NCBI GenBank assembly: GCA_026988195.1
Contig: JALSLS010000238.1
Span: forward strand, 1-17,031
DNA: 17,031 nt
From: Methylomonas sp.
Lineage (GTDB): Bacteria; Pseudomonadota; Gammaproteobacteria; Methylococcales; Methylomonadaceae
Reading direction: 5' to 3'
The notes beneath the pieces were generated by a model that was given only the letters and a program-made list of their open reading frames with translations, was not told where the DNA came from and made no database searches. Both the position numbers and the translations under genes were made by a program. Shown piece by piece: positions 1 to 6,534 of this stretch. Position 1 is the stretch's first letter. The number at the start of each line of letters is the position of its first letter.

Positions 1-211
1 ATTCAACAACTTCACACCCCCCTTCATGGCCTAAAATACAAGGGAAAGAACCTTCAGGATCATCTCCCGAGAGTGTAAATGCATCAGTATGACAAACTCC
101 TGAAGCAATAACTTTTAATAGAACCTCACCTTCTTTTGGCCCCATAACATCCACCATCTCAATTGACAGTGGTTTTTTAGCTTCCCATGCTACGGCTGCT
201 TTTGCTTTCAT
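1..211 (-). CDS. frmA: S-(hydroxymethyl)glutathione dehydrogenase (class III alcohol dehydrogenase), 5' part
   Basis: The first 70 codons are present; the gene runs off the left edge. The reading begins MKAKAAVAWEAKKPLSIE and contains the GVCHTDAFTLSGDDPEG and ILGHEG blocks typical of zinc-containing class III alcohol dehydrogenases. Cys and His of GVCHTD and the His-Glu of GHEG are the expected catalytic-zinc ligands and neighbours. The family oxidises S-hydroxymethylglutathione (formaldehyde plus glutathione) to S-formylglutathione with NAD in the cytoplasm, removing formaldehyde made by methanol oxidation. The start ATG at 211 has a good Shine-Dalgarno (TAAGGAG, 218-224). The leader is unusually long (about 285 nt from the predicted promoter at 504-532) and carries two hairpin-forming elements. 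Family assignment is firm; only the N-terminus can be judged. Confidence 0.93.
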   Translation of the reverse strand, partial: MKAKAAVAWEAKKPLSIEMVDVMGPKEGEVLLKVIASGVCHTDAFTLSGDDPEGSFPCILGHEGGCEVVE

Positions 212-255
212 ATTATTCTCCTTAGTTTTTAAATATTTAACTACTTTAGATTTTA

Positions 256-417
256 CCTGAATCCGTGAGTCCACTACGGCACAGCGAATAAGCCATTGAT
301 TCATAACGGGTTTAAAAAATACCCACTTAACCTAAGGGTGAAGCTGATATTTTTTAATATTCCGTGCTAAACCAATATCTTATCCTCTGCTATCCGCATT
401 GGGCTCACGGATTCAGG
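256..417 (-). repeat. Palindromic repeat family A, copy 1 (162 bp)
   Basis: Perfect 14-bp terminal inverted repeats CCTGAATCCGTGAG / CTCACGGATTCAGG bound an imperfect palindrome. Three further copies lie at 11797-11917, 12210-12371 and 16692-16860; this one is in the opposite orientation to them. It contains no ORF of note, as expected for a non-autonomous (MITE-like) element. It sits in the predicted transcribed leader of frmA, so it would form a large RNA hairpin there. Confidence 0.9.
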
Positions 418-434
418 TTTTATAAAAAGTTGAT

Positions 435-480
435 TTAAACTTGACTTATCTTAAAAAAAACAGTTTGATAAGAAGTTTAA
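435..480 (-). other. Hairpin in the frmA leader
   Basis: TTAAACTT-ga-CTTATC (435-450) pairs with GATAAG-AAGTTTAA (467-480): a 14-bp stem with a 2-nt bulge and a 16-nt loop that holds an A run on the plus strand (U run in the frmA transcript). It lies just downstream of the predicted frmA promoter. The U run is in the loop rather than after the stem, so it does not look like a standard intrinsic terminator. Its role is unknown. Confidence 0.5.
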
Positions 481-503
481 TGCTAGTATCATTAACAATA
501 ACG

Positions 504-532
504 AAAATAGAATGAATGTTCATTTTTGTCAA
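504..532 (-). promoter_or_regulatory. Predicted sigma70 promoter of frmA with operator in its spacer
   Basis: Read on the minus strand: -35 TTGACA (532-527, perfect consensus), a 17-bp spacer (526-510) and -10 TATTTT (509-504, four of six consensus bases). The spacer is almost wholly the inverted repeat GAATGAA-N2-TTCATT. The same arrangement, with the same spacer length, occurs ahead of xoxF. Transcription would run toward frmA. Confidence 0.65.
510..525. promoter_or_regulatory. Putative TetR-family operator, frmA/tetR intergenic copy
   Basis: GAATGAATGTTCATTT is a 7-bp inverted repeat around a 2-bp centre with one mismatched end base, of the size and form typical of TetR-family operators. 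Bases 507-532 match 8600-8625 upstream of xoxF at 24 of 26 positions. It lies 45 bp upstream of the TetR start codon and inside the frmA promoter spacer, so it could serve autoregulation and frmA repression at once. Binding is inferred. Confidence 0.65.
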
Positions 533-570
533 CCTTTAATATTGTAACTGTCAAAATTAATACTTAAAAT

Positions 571-1215
571 ATGCCATATTTAAAAAAAGATGCACCATCA
601 CCTGAACCCATAGATTGCAAAATATTAACAGCAGCATTAGACCTTTTTGTTGAAAAAGGCTATCACATGGTCTCAATTCACGAAGTACAAAAAAAAGCAG
701 ATGTCAGTATTGGCTCAATATACAGGCACTTCGGCGGCAAAGAAGGTATCGCGAAAGCACTCTATATCCATATTCTGAATGAAGTTGATGAATTAATTGA
801 TGGTGTCACAAAAGAATTTGACTCCCCTATTGAGCAGCTCGAAGAAATCATTAAACAGCTTTTTGAACACACCGAAACACATCAGCAGATTATTTCTTTT
901 ATTTTTCATGCAAAACACACAGACTTCATCCCCAATGAGCCTCTTATGTGTGACGCGCTTCCTTTTATTAAAATCAGAGAAATCACCGCTAAAGCCATTG
1001 AAAATGGTAGCCTTAAAGGTACAGATACATGGGTTACCACAGCATTAATTTTTGGAAGTGCAATACGCTTAATTCAATTAAGACTTGATGGCATAATAGA
1101 AAAACCATTGGTTAATCATGTAGATACACTAATGTCTAGCCTATGGCATGGGTTAAAAACAGATCACACCTTTTCACAAACACAAGAAAAACTAAACTCA
1201 GTAGCAGTACTTTAA
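571..1215 (+). CDS. TetR/AcrR-family transcriptional regulator
   Basis: A 214-residue protein. An N-terminal helix-turn-helix covers about residues 16-62: ILTAALDLFVEKGYHMVSI, then the recognition region ADVSIGSIYRHFGGKEGIAKAL, the signature of TetR regulators. The remaining ~150 residues are the helical ligand-binding and dimerisation region, for which no ligand can be read. It is divergent from frmA and 4 nt upstream of the next plus-strand gene, so the two are probably co-transcribed. No clear Shine-Dalgarno precedes ATG 571; a TAATAC at 558-563 leaves open a leaderless or near-leaderless transcript. The inverted repeat at 510-525, repeated at the xoxF promoter, is the obvious candidate operator, making this a likely regulator of methanol and formaldehyde oxidation. 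That role is inferred. Confidence 0.92.
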   Translation: MPYLKKDAPSPEPIDCKILTAALDLFVEKGYHMVSIHEVQKKADVSIGSIYRHFGGKEGIAKALYIHILNEVDELIDGVTKEFDSPIEQLEEIIKQLFEHTETHQQIISFIFHAKHTDFIPNEPLMCDALPFIKIREITAKAIENGSLKGTDTWVTTALIFGSAIRLIQLRLDGIIEKPLVNHVDTLMSSLWHGLKTDHTFSQTQEKLNSVAVL

Positions 1216-1219
1216 AACT

Positions 1220-1960
1220 ATGGTAAAAACTCATTTTCACCTTAAGCTAAACACTTCTTACCTATACAAGAGTTTATTAACTTGCCTTGTATTTCTAATG
1301 GCAAGCATTTTAAGCCTCCCTATCATGGCTGAAAAAGGTTTCTCCGATATCAATAATGATTTATTTGATAGCCCACACATGAAAAATATAAAAAAAGAAG
1401 GAAGTTTAAACTATATCTTTATTAGCAAACATGGCGAAAAAATCATAAAAGATACAGCAAGAATTGATATTACAAATATTCGCAATAATTTTCGCACTGA
1501 TCAAAAGTATTTCTTTTTCACCAAGAAAAATAACAAACCATTCTCTAATCGTACTAATATGCTAGGCAATGGTATATTTATGCTTTTTCTCGAATGGGAT
1601 ATACATGACCTAGAGCGGAAGACAAAAGGGTCGTGGCGACATTTTCAGCGTCGCATTCGTTGGGCTATGGCAAAAAACCCTCCTAAAAAAGAAGTCGAAA
1701 TCAATTATCAAGGGAAAAAAATCAAAGGCATTCAATATACATTTCAACCCTATGCCGATGATAAAAATAGTAAACGATATGGCGACTATCTTAATAAATA
1801 TTATATCTTTACTTTATCCAAGGAAATCCCTGGAACAATTTATCAAATCCGCACCATAACGCCTGAGACAAAAACATGGACAGAAGGTGATAAAGTCATT
1901 GCAGAAGCACGCCTCACATTCGCTGAATTTATTATAGCTAGGAGGCTGTCCGAGAACTAA
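1220..1960 (+). CDS. Secreted protein of unknown function, C-terminus supplied by a MITE
   Basis: A 246-residue protein with an N-terminal hydrophobic segment (about residues 16-37) and a plausible signal peptidase site after IMA37, so probably periplasmic. I recognise no named domain. The mature part is basic, with a central block GIFMLFLEWDIHDLE...GSWRHFQRRIRWAM (about 118-150) that looks conserved, and a C-terminal beta-rich region. It starts 4 nt after the TetR stop with no clear ribosome site, suggesting translational coupling. The last eight codons (ARRLSEN and stop) are the left end of MITE family B, inserted from 1938. The native C-terminus was therefore probably altered by the insertion, although most of the protein seems intact. 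Its place beside the regulator suggests, but does not prove, a link to methanol metabolism. Confidence 0.75.
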   Translation: MVKTHFHLKLNTSYLYKSLLTCLVFLMASILSLPIMAEKGFSDINNDLFDSPHMKNIKKEGSLNYIFISKHGEKIIKDTARIDITNIRNNFRTDQKYFFFTKKNNKPFSNRTNMLGNGIFMLFLEWDIHDLERKTKGSWRHFQRRIRWAMAKNPPKKEVEINYQGKKIKGIQYTFQPYADDKNSKRYGDYLNKYYIFTLSKEIPGTIYQIRTITPETKTWTEGDKVIAEARLTFAEFIIARRLSEN

Positions 1961-2104
1961 GAATTGACTGCAAATCCCATAAACATCATAATCTGAACTT
2001 ATCAAATTCGTTAAATAGAACAACTATTCGCCTATTTTGATAAGCTCACCTTATGATATTTCTGGCATTTTCGTTTCAATCCGAGTTCTCGGACAGCCTC
2101 CTAG
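1938..2104 (+). repeat. MITE-like element family B, copy 1 (167 bp)
   Basis: Bounded by CTAGGAGGCTGTCCGAGAAC and its inverse, GTTCTCGGACAGCCTCCTAG, with CTAG at each outer edge. The interior is an imperfect palindrome (CTTATCAAA near 2000 against TTTGATAAG near 2040) without a coding gene. The left end supplies the stop codon of the preceding gene. CTAG fits the YTAR target preference known for part of the IS5 family; that link is tentative. Confidence 0.9.
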
Positions 2105-2267
2105 GAGACTGTTCGAGAACTAAGAATTGACTGCAAATCCCATAAACATCATAATCTGAACTTATCAAATTCGTTAAATAGAACAACTATTCACCTCTTT
2201 TGATAAACTCACCTTATGATATTTCTGGTATTTTCGTTTCAATCCGAGTTCTCAAACAACCTCCTAG
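2101..2267 (+). repeat. MITE-like element family B, copy 2 (167 bp), tandem with copy 1
   Basis: A second copy in the same orientation, nearly identical to copy 1 in its interior, sharing a single CTAG (2101-2104) with it. The right end has drifted (CTCAAACAACCTCCTAG instead of CTCGGACAGCCTCCTAG). This is head-to-tail placement, either one copy inserted at the CTAG edge of the other or a duplication of the unit. Confidence 0.9.
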
Positions 2268-2329
2268 TGATAATAATAAAAGAGCCAAGGTCTCTCATAA
2301 ATAAGCCATCTGACAATAGAAAATCTACC

Positions 2330-2977
2330 ATGAAAAAAACTTTAACCACCCTTACTAGTACCTCTCTTTTCTTATTTAGTTTGATCGCCTGTAATGCTGA
2401 AACGGTGACAAATACAACGAAAGAAATTATTAGTGATTACAAAAATAAAATACCCACAATAAAACTAAGAGATGACTTCAGCAGTAAAAACCCAGCATGG
2501 AAAGTTTTTGAAGGAAACTGGCAATTTAAAAATAGTGAAGTAGTGCAAAATAGTGTTGATGACTATTTCCCTGTTATTTTGCGAATCAACCAACAATTTT
2601 CAAACTTAGATATCAGTGTTAATTTCACACCCGTTTCTGGTAGGGTTGATGCGAGTGGAGGTATTATTTTTAGAGCCAAAGATCAGAATAATTATTACAT
2701 TGTTAGAGCCAATGCATTAGAAGACAACTTCAGACTATACACTTTTATTAATGGATCACGCAGTCAAATAGCCTCAGCAACCGTTACACCACCCAGCATC
2801 AATAAAGCCCATCAAATACGTGTTATTACTAAAGGCAACCATATACAAGCCTATTTAAATAATGAGCTAAAAATTGATTATCACGATAACACATTTAGCA
2901 ATGGTTATGTGGGGCTATGGACTAAAGCAGATTCAGTAACAATCTTTGATGATTTGAAGGTTGATTCATTGGATTAG
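2330..2977 (+). CDS. Lipoprotein with a LamG/DUF1080-like beta-sandwich domain
   Basis: A 215-residue protein from ATG 2330. The N-terminus MKKTLTTLTSTSLFLFSLIAC is a lipoprotein signal with lipobox LIAC and Cys21 as the lipidated residue, so it should be membrane anchored and face the periplasm. Residues about 48-215 (DDFSSKNPAWKVFEGNWQF ... GIIFRAKDQNNYYIVRAN ... NELKIDYHD ... GYVGLWTKADS) have the pattern of concanavalin-A-like/laminin-G-like domains seen in DUF1080 and related proteins. No substrate can be assigned. The frame is open upstream into the MITE from 2216, but those residues would precede a complete signal peptide, so ATG 2330 is preferred even though its ribosome site is weak. 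A C-rich then T-rich motif follows the stop codon directly. Confidence 0.75.
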   Translation: MKKTLTTLTSTSLFLFSLIACNAETVTNTTKEIISDYKNKIPTIKLRDDFSSKNPAWKVFEGNWQFKNSEVVQNSVDDYFPVILRINQQFSNLDISVNFTPVSGRVDASGGIIFRAKDQNNYYIVRANALEDNFRLYTFINGSRSQIASATVTPPSINKAHQIRVITKGNHIQAYLNNELKIDYHDNTFSNGYVGLWTKADSVTIFDDLKVDSLD

Positions 2978-2979
2978 AT

Positions 2980-2999
2980 ACCCATCCCCCCTCTTTTTT
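2980..2999 (+). other. C-rich/T-run post-stop motif
   Basis: ACCCATCCCCCCTCTTTTTT begins 2 nt after the lipoprotein stop codon. The same 20 bases with one change occur at 12172-12191 and, inverted, at 12379-12398, where it starts 10 nt past the stop of the ABC ATPase gene. It has no hairpin of its own. It may be a termination-related motif or a dispersed repeat. Confidence 0.4.
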
Positions 3000-3010
3000 G
3001 ATACTTTTTT

Positions 3011-3997
3011 CTATTTTAAAGGTATGACACGACTGCCATTTTGAATAAAACGACCAAATGAGCGACTCCCTTTGCCTGTTGCGATGGTAGATACAATATG
3101 TCGTGTTTGCGTGTCAATAACTGATATATTTCCCTCACCCCAGTTGACGACCAGCAACTTTTTTCCATCAGCCGTTATATCAATCCCTTCTGGTGTTTCA
3201 CCACTTTCAATGGTAGCAATCTCATGATTAGTCTCTAAATCAACGATAGAGATTGTTTCATCTTCTTGATTCGTTACATAAAGATGTTTACCAGCAGGGT
3301 CAACAATCGCACAATAGGGCCACTCACCGACTGTAATATCAGCTATTTTTTTGAGAGTATGAGTATTAATAACAGAGACATCAGAGCTACGCACATTAAC
3401 AACGTAGAGTTTTTTATTATTAGGCGATAACGCCAAACCAAAAGGAGCCTTGCCAACGGGGATTTCAATCACTACTTTATAGCTGTTTAAATTAATGACT
3501 GAGACACTATTGCTATCTCGATTAGCAACATACAGACGTTGCGTTGTGCCATCAACAAGCAAACCTGCGGGGGATTTTCCTACCGATATTTCAGCGATGA
3601 TGCTACTTTTATCTATATCAATAATGCGTACTTTATGCGTATACCAGTCTGCAACATAAACATGTTTCCCTTGAGAGTCGCAAGCGACTCCTAGAGGTCC
3701 TTCTCCTGCTTTTATCGTTTTTATAATTTTAAAATTAGAGGTATCTAATAGGTATAAAGATTTTGCTTTAGGGCTACTAATCAGTACTTTTCTACCACCA
3801 TCACAAATGGCTATTCCCGCTGGATTGATACCAACGGAGACATTTTTTACCAGCTTGTTTGTATCAAGATCAATAACTGAAACAGTATGTTCTAGCTGAT
3901 TTGTGATATAAGCATAAGTTGTTGCTGACAATTGATTTTGTGTGGCAACAACCGCCAAACTAAAAAGAAAACAAATGCATTTTTTGGTTATCTTCAT
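3011..3997 (-). CDS. Periplasmic YVTN-family beta-propeller protein
   Basis: A 328-residue protein with a signal peptide (about 1-25, cleavage after LSA) followed by roughly seven repeats of about 42 residues of the form 'xxVYVxNxxxxxVSVIDxxxxxxxxxIxVGxxPxGIAxxxxGKxLYV'. Examples are HVYVADWYTHKVRIIDID, RLYVANRDSNSVSVINLN and HLYVTNQEDETISIVDLE. This is the YVTN/lactonase-like propeller family, whose members are often encoded beside PQQ-dependent dehydrogenases (the 'PQQ-dependent catabolism-associated' propellers). Enzymatic activity is not established and a binding or assembly role is equally possible. It is the last gene of the xoxF-xoxJ-xoxG direction, 214 bp after xoxG, with a perfect 31-bp hairpin in the gap. 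Confidence 0.85.
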   Translation of the reverse strand: MKITKKCICFLFSLAVVATQNQLSATTYAYITNQLEHTVSVIDLDTNKLVKNVSVGINPAGIAICDGGRKVLISSPKAKSLYLLDTSNFKIIKTIKAGEGPLGVACDSQGKHVYVADWYTHKVRIIDIDKSSIIAEISVGKSPAGLLVDGTTQRLYVANRDSNSVSVINLNSYKVVIEIPVGKAPFGLALSPNNKKLYVVNVRSSDVSVINTHTLKKIADITVGEWPYCAIVDPAGKHLYVTNQEDETISIVDLETNHEIATIESGETPEGIDITADGKKLLVVNWGEGNISVIDTQTRHIVSTIATGKGSRSFGRFIQNGSRVIPLK

Positions 3998-4061
3998 TCT
4001 CAGAACTCAGGATCAACTAATAGGCTAAAATTAACACAGAAGCATTATTTCAGATTGCTTA

Positions 4062-4133
4062 TACTAGGAGGCTGTTCGAGAACTAGGATTGATATTTTCG
4101 TTTCAATCCTAGTTCTCGAACAGCCTCCTAGTA
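4062..4133. repeat. Deleted family B element: perfect 31-bp inverted repeat
   Basis: Arms 4062-4092 and 4103-4133 are exact inverse complements around a 10-nt loop, with CTAG near both ends. The outer ~20 bp of each arm match the ends of the 167-bp family B copies, and the loop and inner right arm keep their TTTTCGTTTCAATCC segment. It is therefore an internal-deletion derivative (about 68 bp between CTAG edges). It lies between xoxG and the propeller gene, where the RNA would fold into a very stable hairpin without a following U run. Confidence 0.92.
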
Positions 4134-4174
4134 CTCCAACAACACTGGTTTGATGGAGTAACCTAGTGGGTTAT

Positions 4175-4188
4175 ATTGTGTCATTCCT
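4175..4188 (-). repeat. Partial copy of the AGGAATGACGCAAT post-stop repeat
   Basis: On the minus strand this reads AGGAATGACACAAT, one base different from 14 bases of the repeats at 11309-11325 and 11779-11795. Like them it lies shortly after a stop codon (here that of xoxG) in the sense orientation. Significance unknown. Confidence 0.35.
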
Positions 4189-4200
4189 AAGCCATATTCC

Positions 4201-4220
4201 ATGCTTAATGCTTAATGCTT
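4201..4220. repeat. 7-bp tandem repeat at the xoxG stop codon
   Basis: ATGCTTA occurs almost three times in a row. The xoxG stop codon (TAA on the minus strand, 4214-4212) and its last His codon lie within the repeat, so slippage here could shift the C-terminus. Confidence 0.6.
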
Positions 4221-5276
4221 AAATTTCTTTAATCTTCCTGCTGGTATAATGCCATCTGAACGTGCTTTTAAGTAAGCGTAAAGGTTTTCTTTATTTTTCA
4301 TAATGTTTGGATTATTTTTCCATGAGGGCATGACACCAATTTGTCCTTTAAAACCATTCGTTATACGATCTAAGAAGGTTTTATAATCAACTTCATTCTT
4401 TAACTTATCCATAAGACTTGGTGCTATTGTACTGCCATTTCCATCTAACCCATGACAAACTTGGCATTGGCTAAAAGTACGAAAACCTTTTATAAGAAAT
4501 TTATCAACTTTACATTTTTTTCCTTCATCACATTTAATATGTGACTTATAAGGATTAGACGGATCAAAACCTGTTTTTGAGGGTGTGCTTTTAGAAGCAT
4601 CCATTGCAATCACGACACTTTCGGGTGTTTTTGGAGCGACTGGAGGCGTTGGCTTCTCAGGCTTTTTCAAACTATTAGGTTTAGGTGCTGATGCAGATAT
4701 TTTATTGGCTTCTTCCAGTATCTTTTTTAAATTATCTAAACCCGCTCGATAAATCTTGGAAATAGTTCCAGTGGCATCTTTGTCACTCATTCCCTCTGGT
4801 GTTGGTGGGTTTAGCAGATAAGGTCGATAGAACTTACCCTTCCACGTTACTTTACTGCCTTCTCCTTCAGCTATAACACTTAAAAAACCTGTATAAGTAT
4901 TCACGGGTAAGACTTTTCGCTCTATTTTCCTGCCTGCAAATTCAAACGTTTCAAGGGTAGTCATATCGGTGATTTTATACTTGATTTTCTTCTTCTCAAC
5001 ATCACGTTTGACTAACTTTTCTGTAATTTTTTTATCAGGTGATAATGTAAGAATTCGTAGATCCTCACCTTTCATTTCTGTTGACTGAATAGCTGGATGC
5101 CATTTATGCAAAGCGGAAAAATCTCCTACCAGTTCCCAAGCTTTATCAACAGAAACATTGATCACTACACTTTCAACAACTTGTTGCCTAGTTGGTCCAT
5201 GCGCATAAAGTGGTAATAATAAAAAACTGCTTAAAATTATAATAAAGGTTAAAAATTTTCTCATATTTTTGATCAT
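4212..5276 (-). CDS. xoxG: XoxG-type cytochrome c fused to an N-terminal SRPBCC domain
   Basis: A 354-residue exported protein. After a signal peptide (about 5-27), residues 30-190 form an SRPBCC (START/polyketide-cyclase-like) domain: VVINVSVDKAWELVGDF.ALHKWHP ... VTWKGKFYRPY. A Pro/Lys/Ala/Ser linker (about 193-235) leads to a cytochrome domain with C249 and C255, the haem motif CQVCH (271-275) and a likely axial Met316 in GVMPSW. Four cysteines in this pattern define the 'methanol metabolism-related' cytochromes found with methanol dehydrogenases. The role would be to accept electrons from XoxF in the periplasm. The gene follows xoxJ in the same direction, 241 bp downstream. Either M1 or M5 (5264) may start it: an AGGG abuts M1 and is 12 nt before M5. 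XoxG assignment rests on cytochrome type plus context; the SRPBCC fusion is unusual. Confidence 0.82.
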   Translation of the reverse strand: MIKNMRKFLTFIIILSSFLLLPLYAHGPTRQQVVESVVINVSVDKAWELVGDFSALHKWHPAIQSTEMKGEDLRILTLSPDKKITEKLVKRDVEKKKIKYKITDMTTLETFEFAGRKIERKVLPVNTYTGFLSVIAEGEGSKVTWKGKFYRPYLLNPPTPEGMSDKDATGTISKIYRAGLDNLKKILEEANKISASAPKPNSLKKPEKPTPPVAPKTPESVVIAMDASKSTPSKTGFDPSNPYKSHIKCDEGKKCKVDKFLIKGFRTFSQCQVCHGLDGNGSTIAPSLMDKLKNEVDYKTFLDRITNGFKGQIGVMPSWKNNPNIMKNKENLYAYLKARSDGIIPAGRLKKFKH

Positions 5277-5356
5277 CCCTATCTGTTGTTTAATAATAGT
5301 CTAATAATTTTAGGTGGTGGGTTAAATATGTGATTTAGCAAATACCAATAATGTAT

Positions 5357-5432
5357 TGTAGGTTGTGGCTGAGGTACGAAGCCCAACATTGCAAGGTTTG
5401 TTGGGCTTTGCAAATTCAGCACCAACCTACAA
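5357..5432. repeat. Intergenic palindromic repeat between xoxJ and xoxG
   Basis: TTGTAGGTTG and CAACCTACAA end an imperfect palindrome containing AAGCCCAACA / TGTTGGGCTT as an inner stem. It resembles dispersed intergenic repeats of gammaproteobacteria and shares GTAGGT/ACCTAC ends with the repeat at 12091-12153. In the xox transcript it would form a long hairpin. Confidence 0.7.
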
Positions 5433-5517
5433 ATTTAATCGTATAAACGACAGATTTAACCCACTGCCCTTACGGAAACCGTGATAACCAGCAATAGTTT
5501 TCATCCTGTTCATCCTG

Positions 5518-6423
5518 TTAGTTACTTGCAGTAACGGCAGGTTTATTATCGCCATCTTTGCCAGAATTCTCTTTTATTTTATTTGCCAATAGGGGAATTC
5601 CTGCCTTATTAAGTATTTCATTTATTTTATCTGTATTTTTTCTTAAAATAGCTTCAATTTGGTTCTTCCACTTATCATCTCCATACCTAACAGCTGTTGA
5701 AATTGAAAAATCAAAACGAACGCCTCTTTCCGATTGAAGGGGTAAAAAATTAATTTTCTTTGGGCTTAGTCTGGAAAAATAGGCAGCTGTTGGCCCCCAA
5801 ACTATCGCTGCATCAATCTTTCCAGCTAATAAATCGTTATACATCGGCTGGTTAGGAAACTCATCAGGGTCTCCAGACTGGGCAATATAGGGGGTCATTT
5901 GCCCATATAGTGCATATCGAGCAAGCCATACAGCACCAGGGCTACGTTCGGTTATACCTATTTTTATATCATCCAGTTTTTCAGAAGGTAGTTTAACCAA
6001 GTCATTACCTTGTTTTAATTCTTTTAGCTTTCCTTCTTTTAATGTGACGAGTGCATAAGTGGAGTGCATATAAGGTATGGTTGCTTTAGCAAAATCAAAT
6101 TCTTTTGGAACACCAATAACTAAGTCGCAACGATATTTATCACTTCCAAATTCTTTTTTCTTTAATGTATTTCGGATAAACCCCATGCGTTGAGGAAACC
6201 ACGTATATGTTACGGGGAGTTTTAATTCTTTGCCAATTAAATCAGCAATTTGATTCTCATAGCCTGACTTATCTTTGTGAGAAAAGGGCATATAATTTGG
6301 ATCAGCACAAACTCTTAATGCCTCTCTTTTTTCAGTAATGCCATCTGCTAACAATGCTGTGCTACTAACTATTGCTAACGCACCAATAAAAACTGTTGAT
6401 AATCTTATTAATTTTACTGTCAT
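5518..6423 (-). CDS. xoxJ: XoxJ, quinoprotein-dehydrogenase-associated periplasmic binding-like protein
   Basis: A 301-residue protein with a signal peptide (about 1-26, cleavage near LLA-D) and a family 3 solute-binding-protein fold. It begins LRVCADPNYMPFS at 36-48 and has DLVIGVPKEFDFAKATIPYM at about 100-119, typical of the MoxJ/XoxJ group. Cys39 and Cys99 could form a disulfide, as is common in the group. XoxJ is thought to assist maturation or activation of XoxF in the periplasm rather than import a solute. It is the second gene of the xox group, 111 bp after xoxF, with a hairpin plus U-tract in between. The ribosome site for ATG 6423 is poor (AGGT about 12 nt upstream). A 10-bp tandem TTCATCCTGT pair (about 5500-5519) touches its stop region. 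Confidence 0.9.
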   Translation of the reverse strand: MTVKLIRLSTVFIGALAIVSSTALLADGITEKREALRVCADPNYMPFSHKDKSGYENQIADLIGKELKLPVTYTWFPQRMGFIRNTLKKKEFGSDKYRCDLVIGVPKEFDFAKATIPYMHSTYALVTLKEGKLKELKQGNDLVKLPSEKLDDIKIGITERSPGAVWLARYALYGQMTPYIAQSGDPDEFPNQPMYNDLLAGKIDAAIVWGPTAAYFSRLSPKKINFLPLQSERGVRFDFSISTAVRYGDDKWKNQIEAILRKNTDKINEILNKAGIPLLANKIKENSGKDGDNKPAVTASN

Positions 6424-6456
6424 TACTATAAATACCTATAGTTAAGATTTGAGGAT

Positions 6457-6515
6457 AAAATTGCCGAATTACTGCTCATAGTCAAAATACAAATAAGAAC
6501 TGCAAATTCGGCAAT
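6457..6515 (-). terminator. Hairpin with U-tract between xoxF and xoxJ (attenuator-like)
   Basis: ATTGCCGAATT (6460-6470) and AATTCGGCAAT (6505-6515) are a perfect 11-bp inverted repeat with a 34-nt loop. In the xoxF transcript the stem is followed at once by UUUU. The long loop weakens the case for a strong terminator, but partial termination would lower xoxJ and xoxG relative to xoxF. Confidence 0.5.
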
Positions 6516-6534
6516 ATTTACTACTTTTTAATCA

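Noticed and set aside
2216..2329. N-terminal extension of the lipoprotein gene into the MITE (open from ATG 2216)
   Set aside because: Residues upstream of ATG 2330 would precede a complete lipoprotein signal, and they are translated MITE sequence.
3932..4153. Plus-strand ORF of 73 codons across the hairpin at 4062-4133
   Set aside because: It is antisense to the propeller gene start and runs through a MITE derivative; no ribosome site or protein character.
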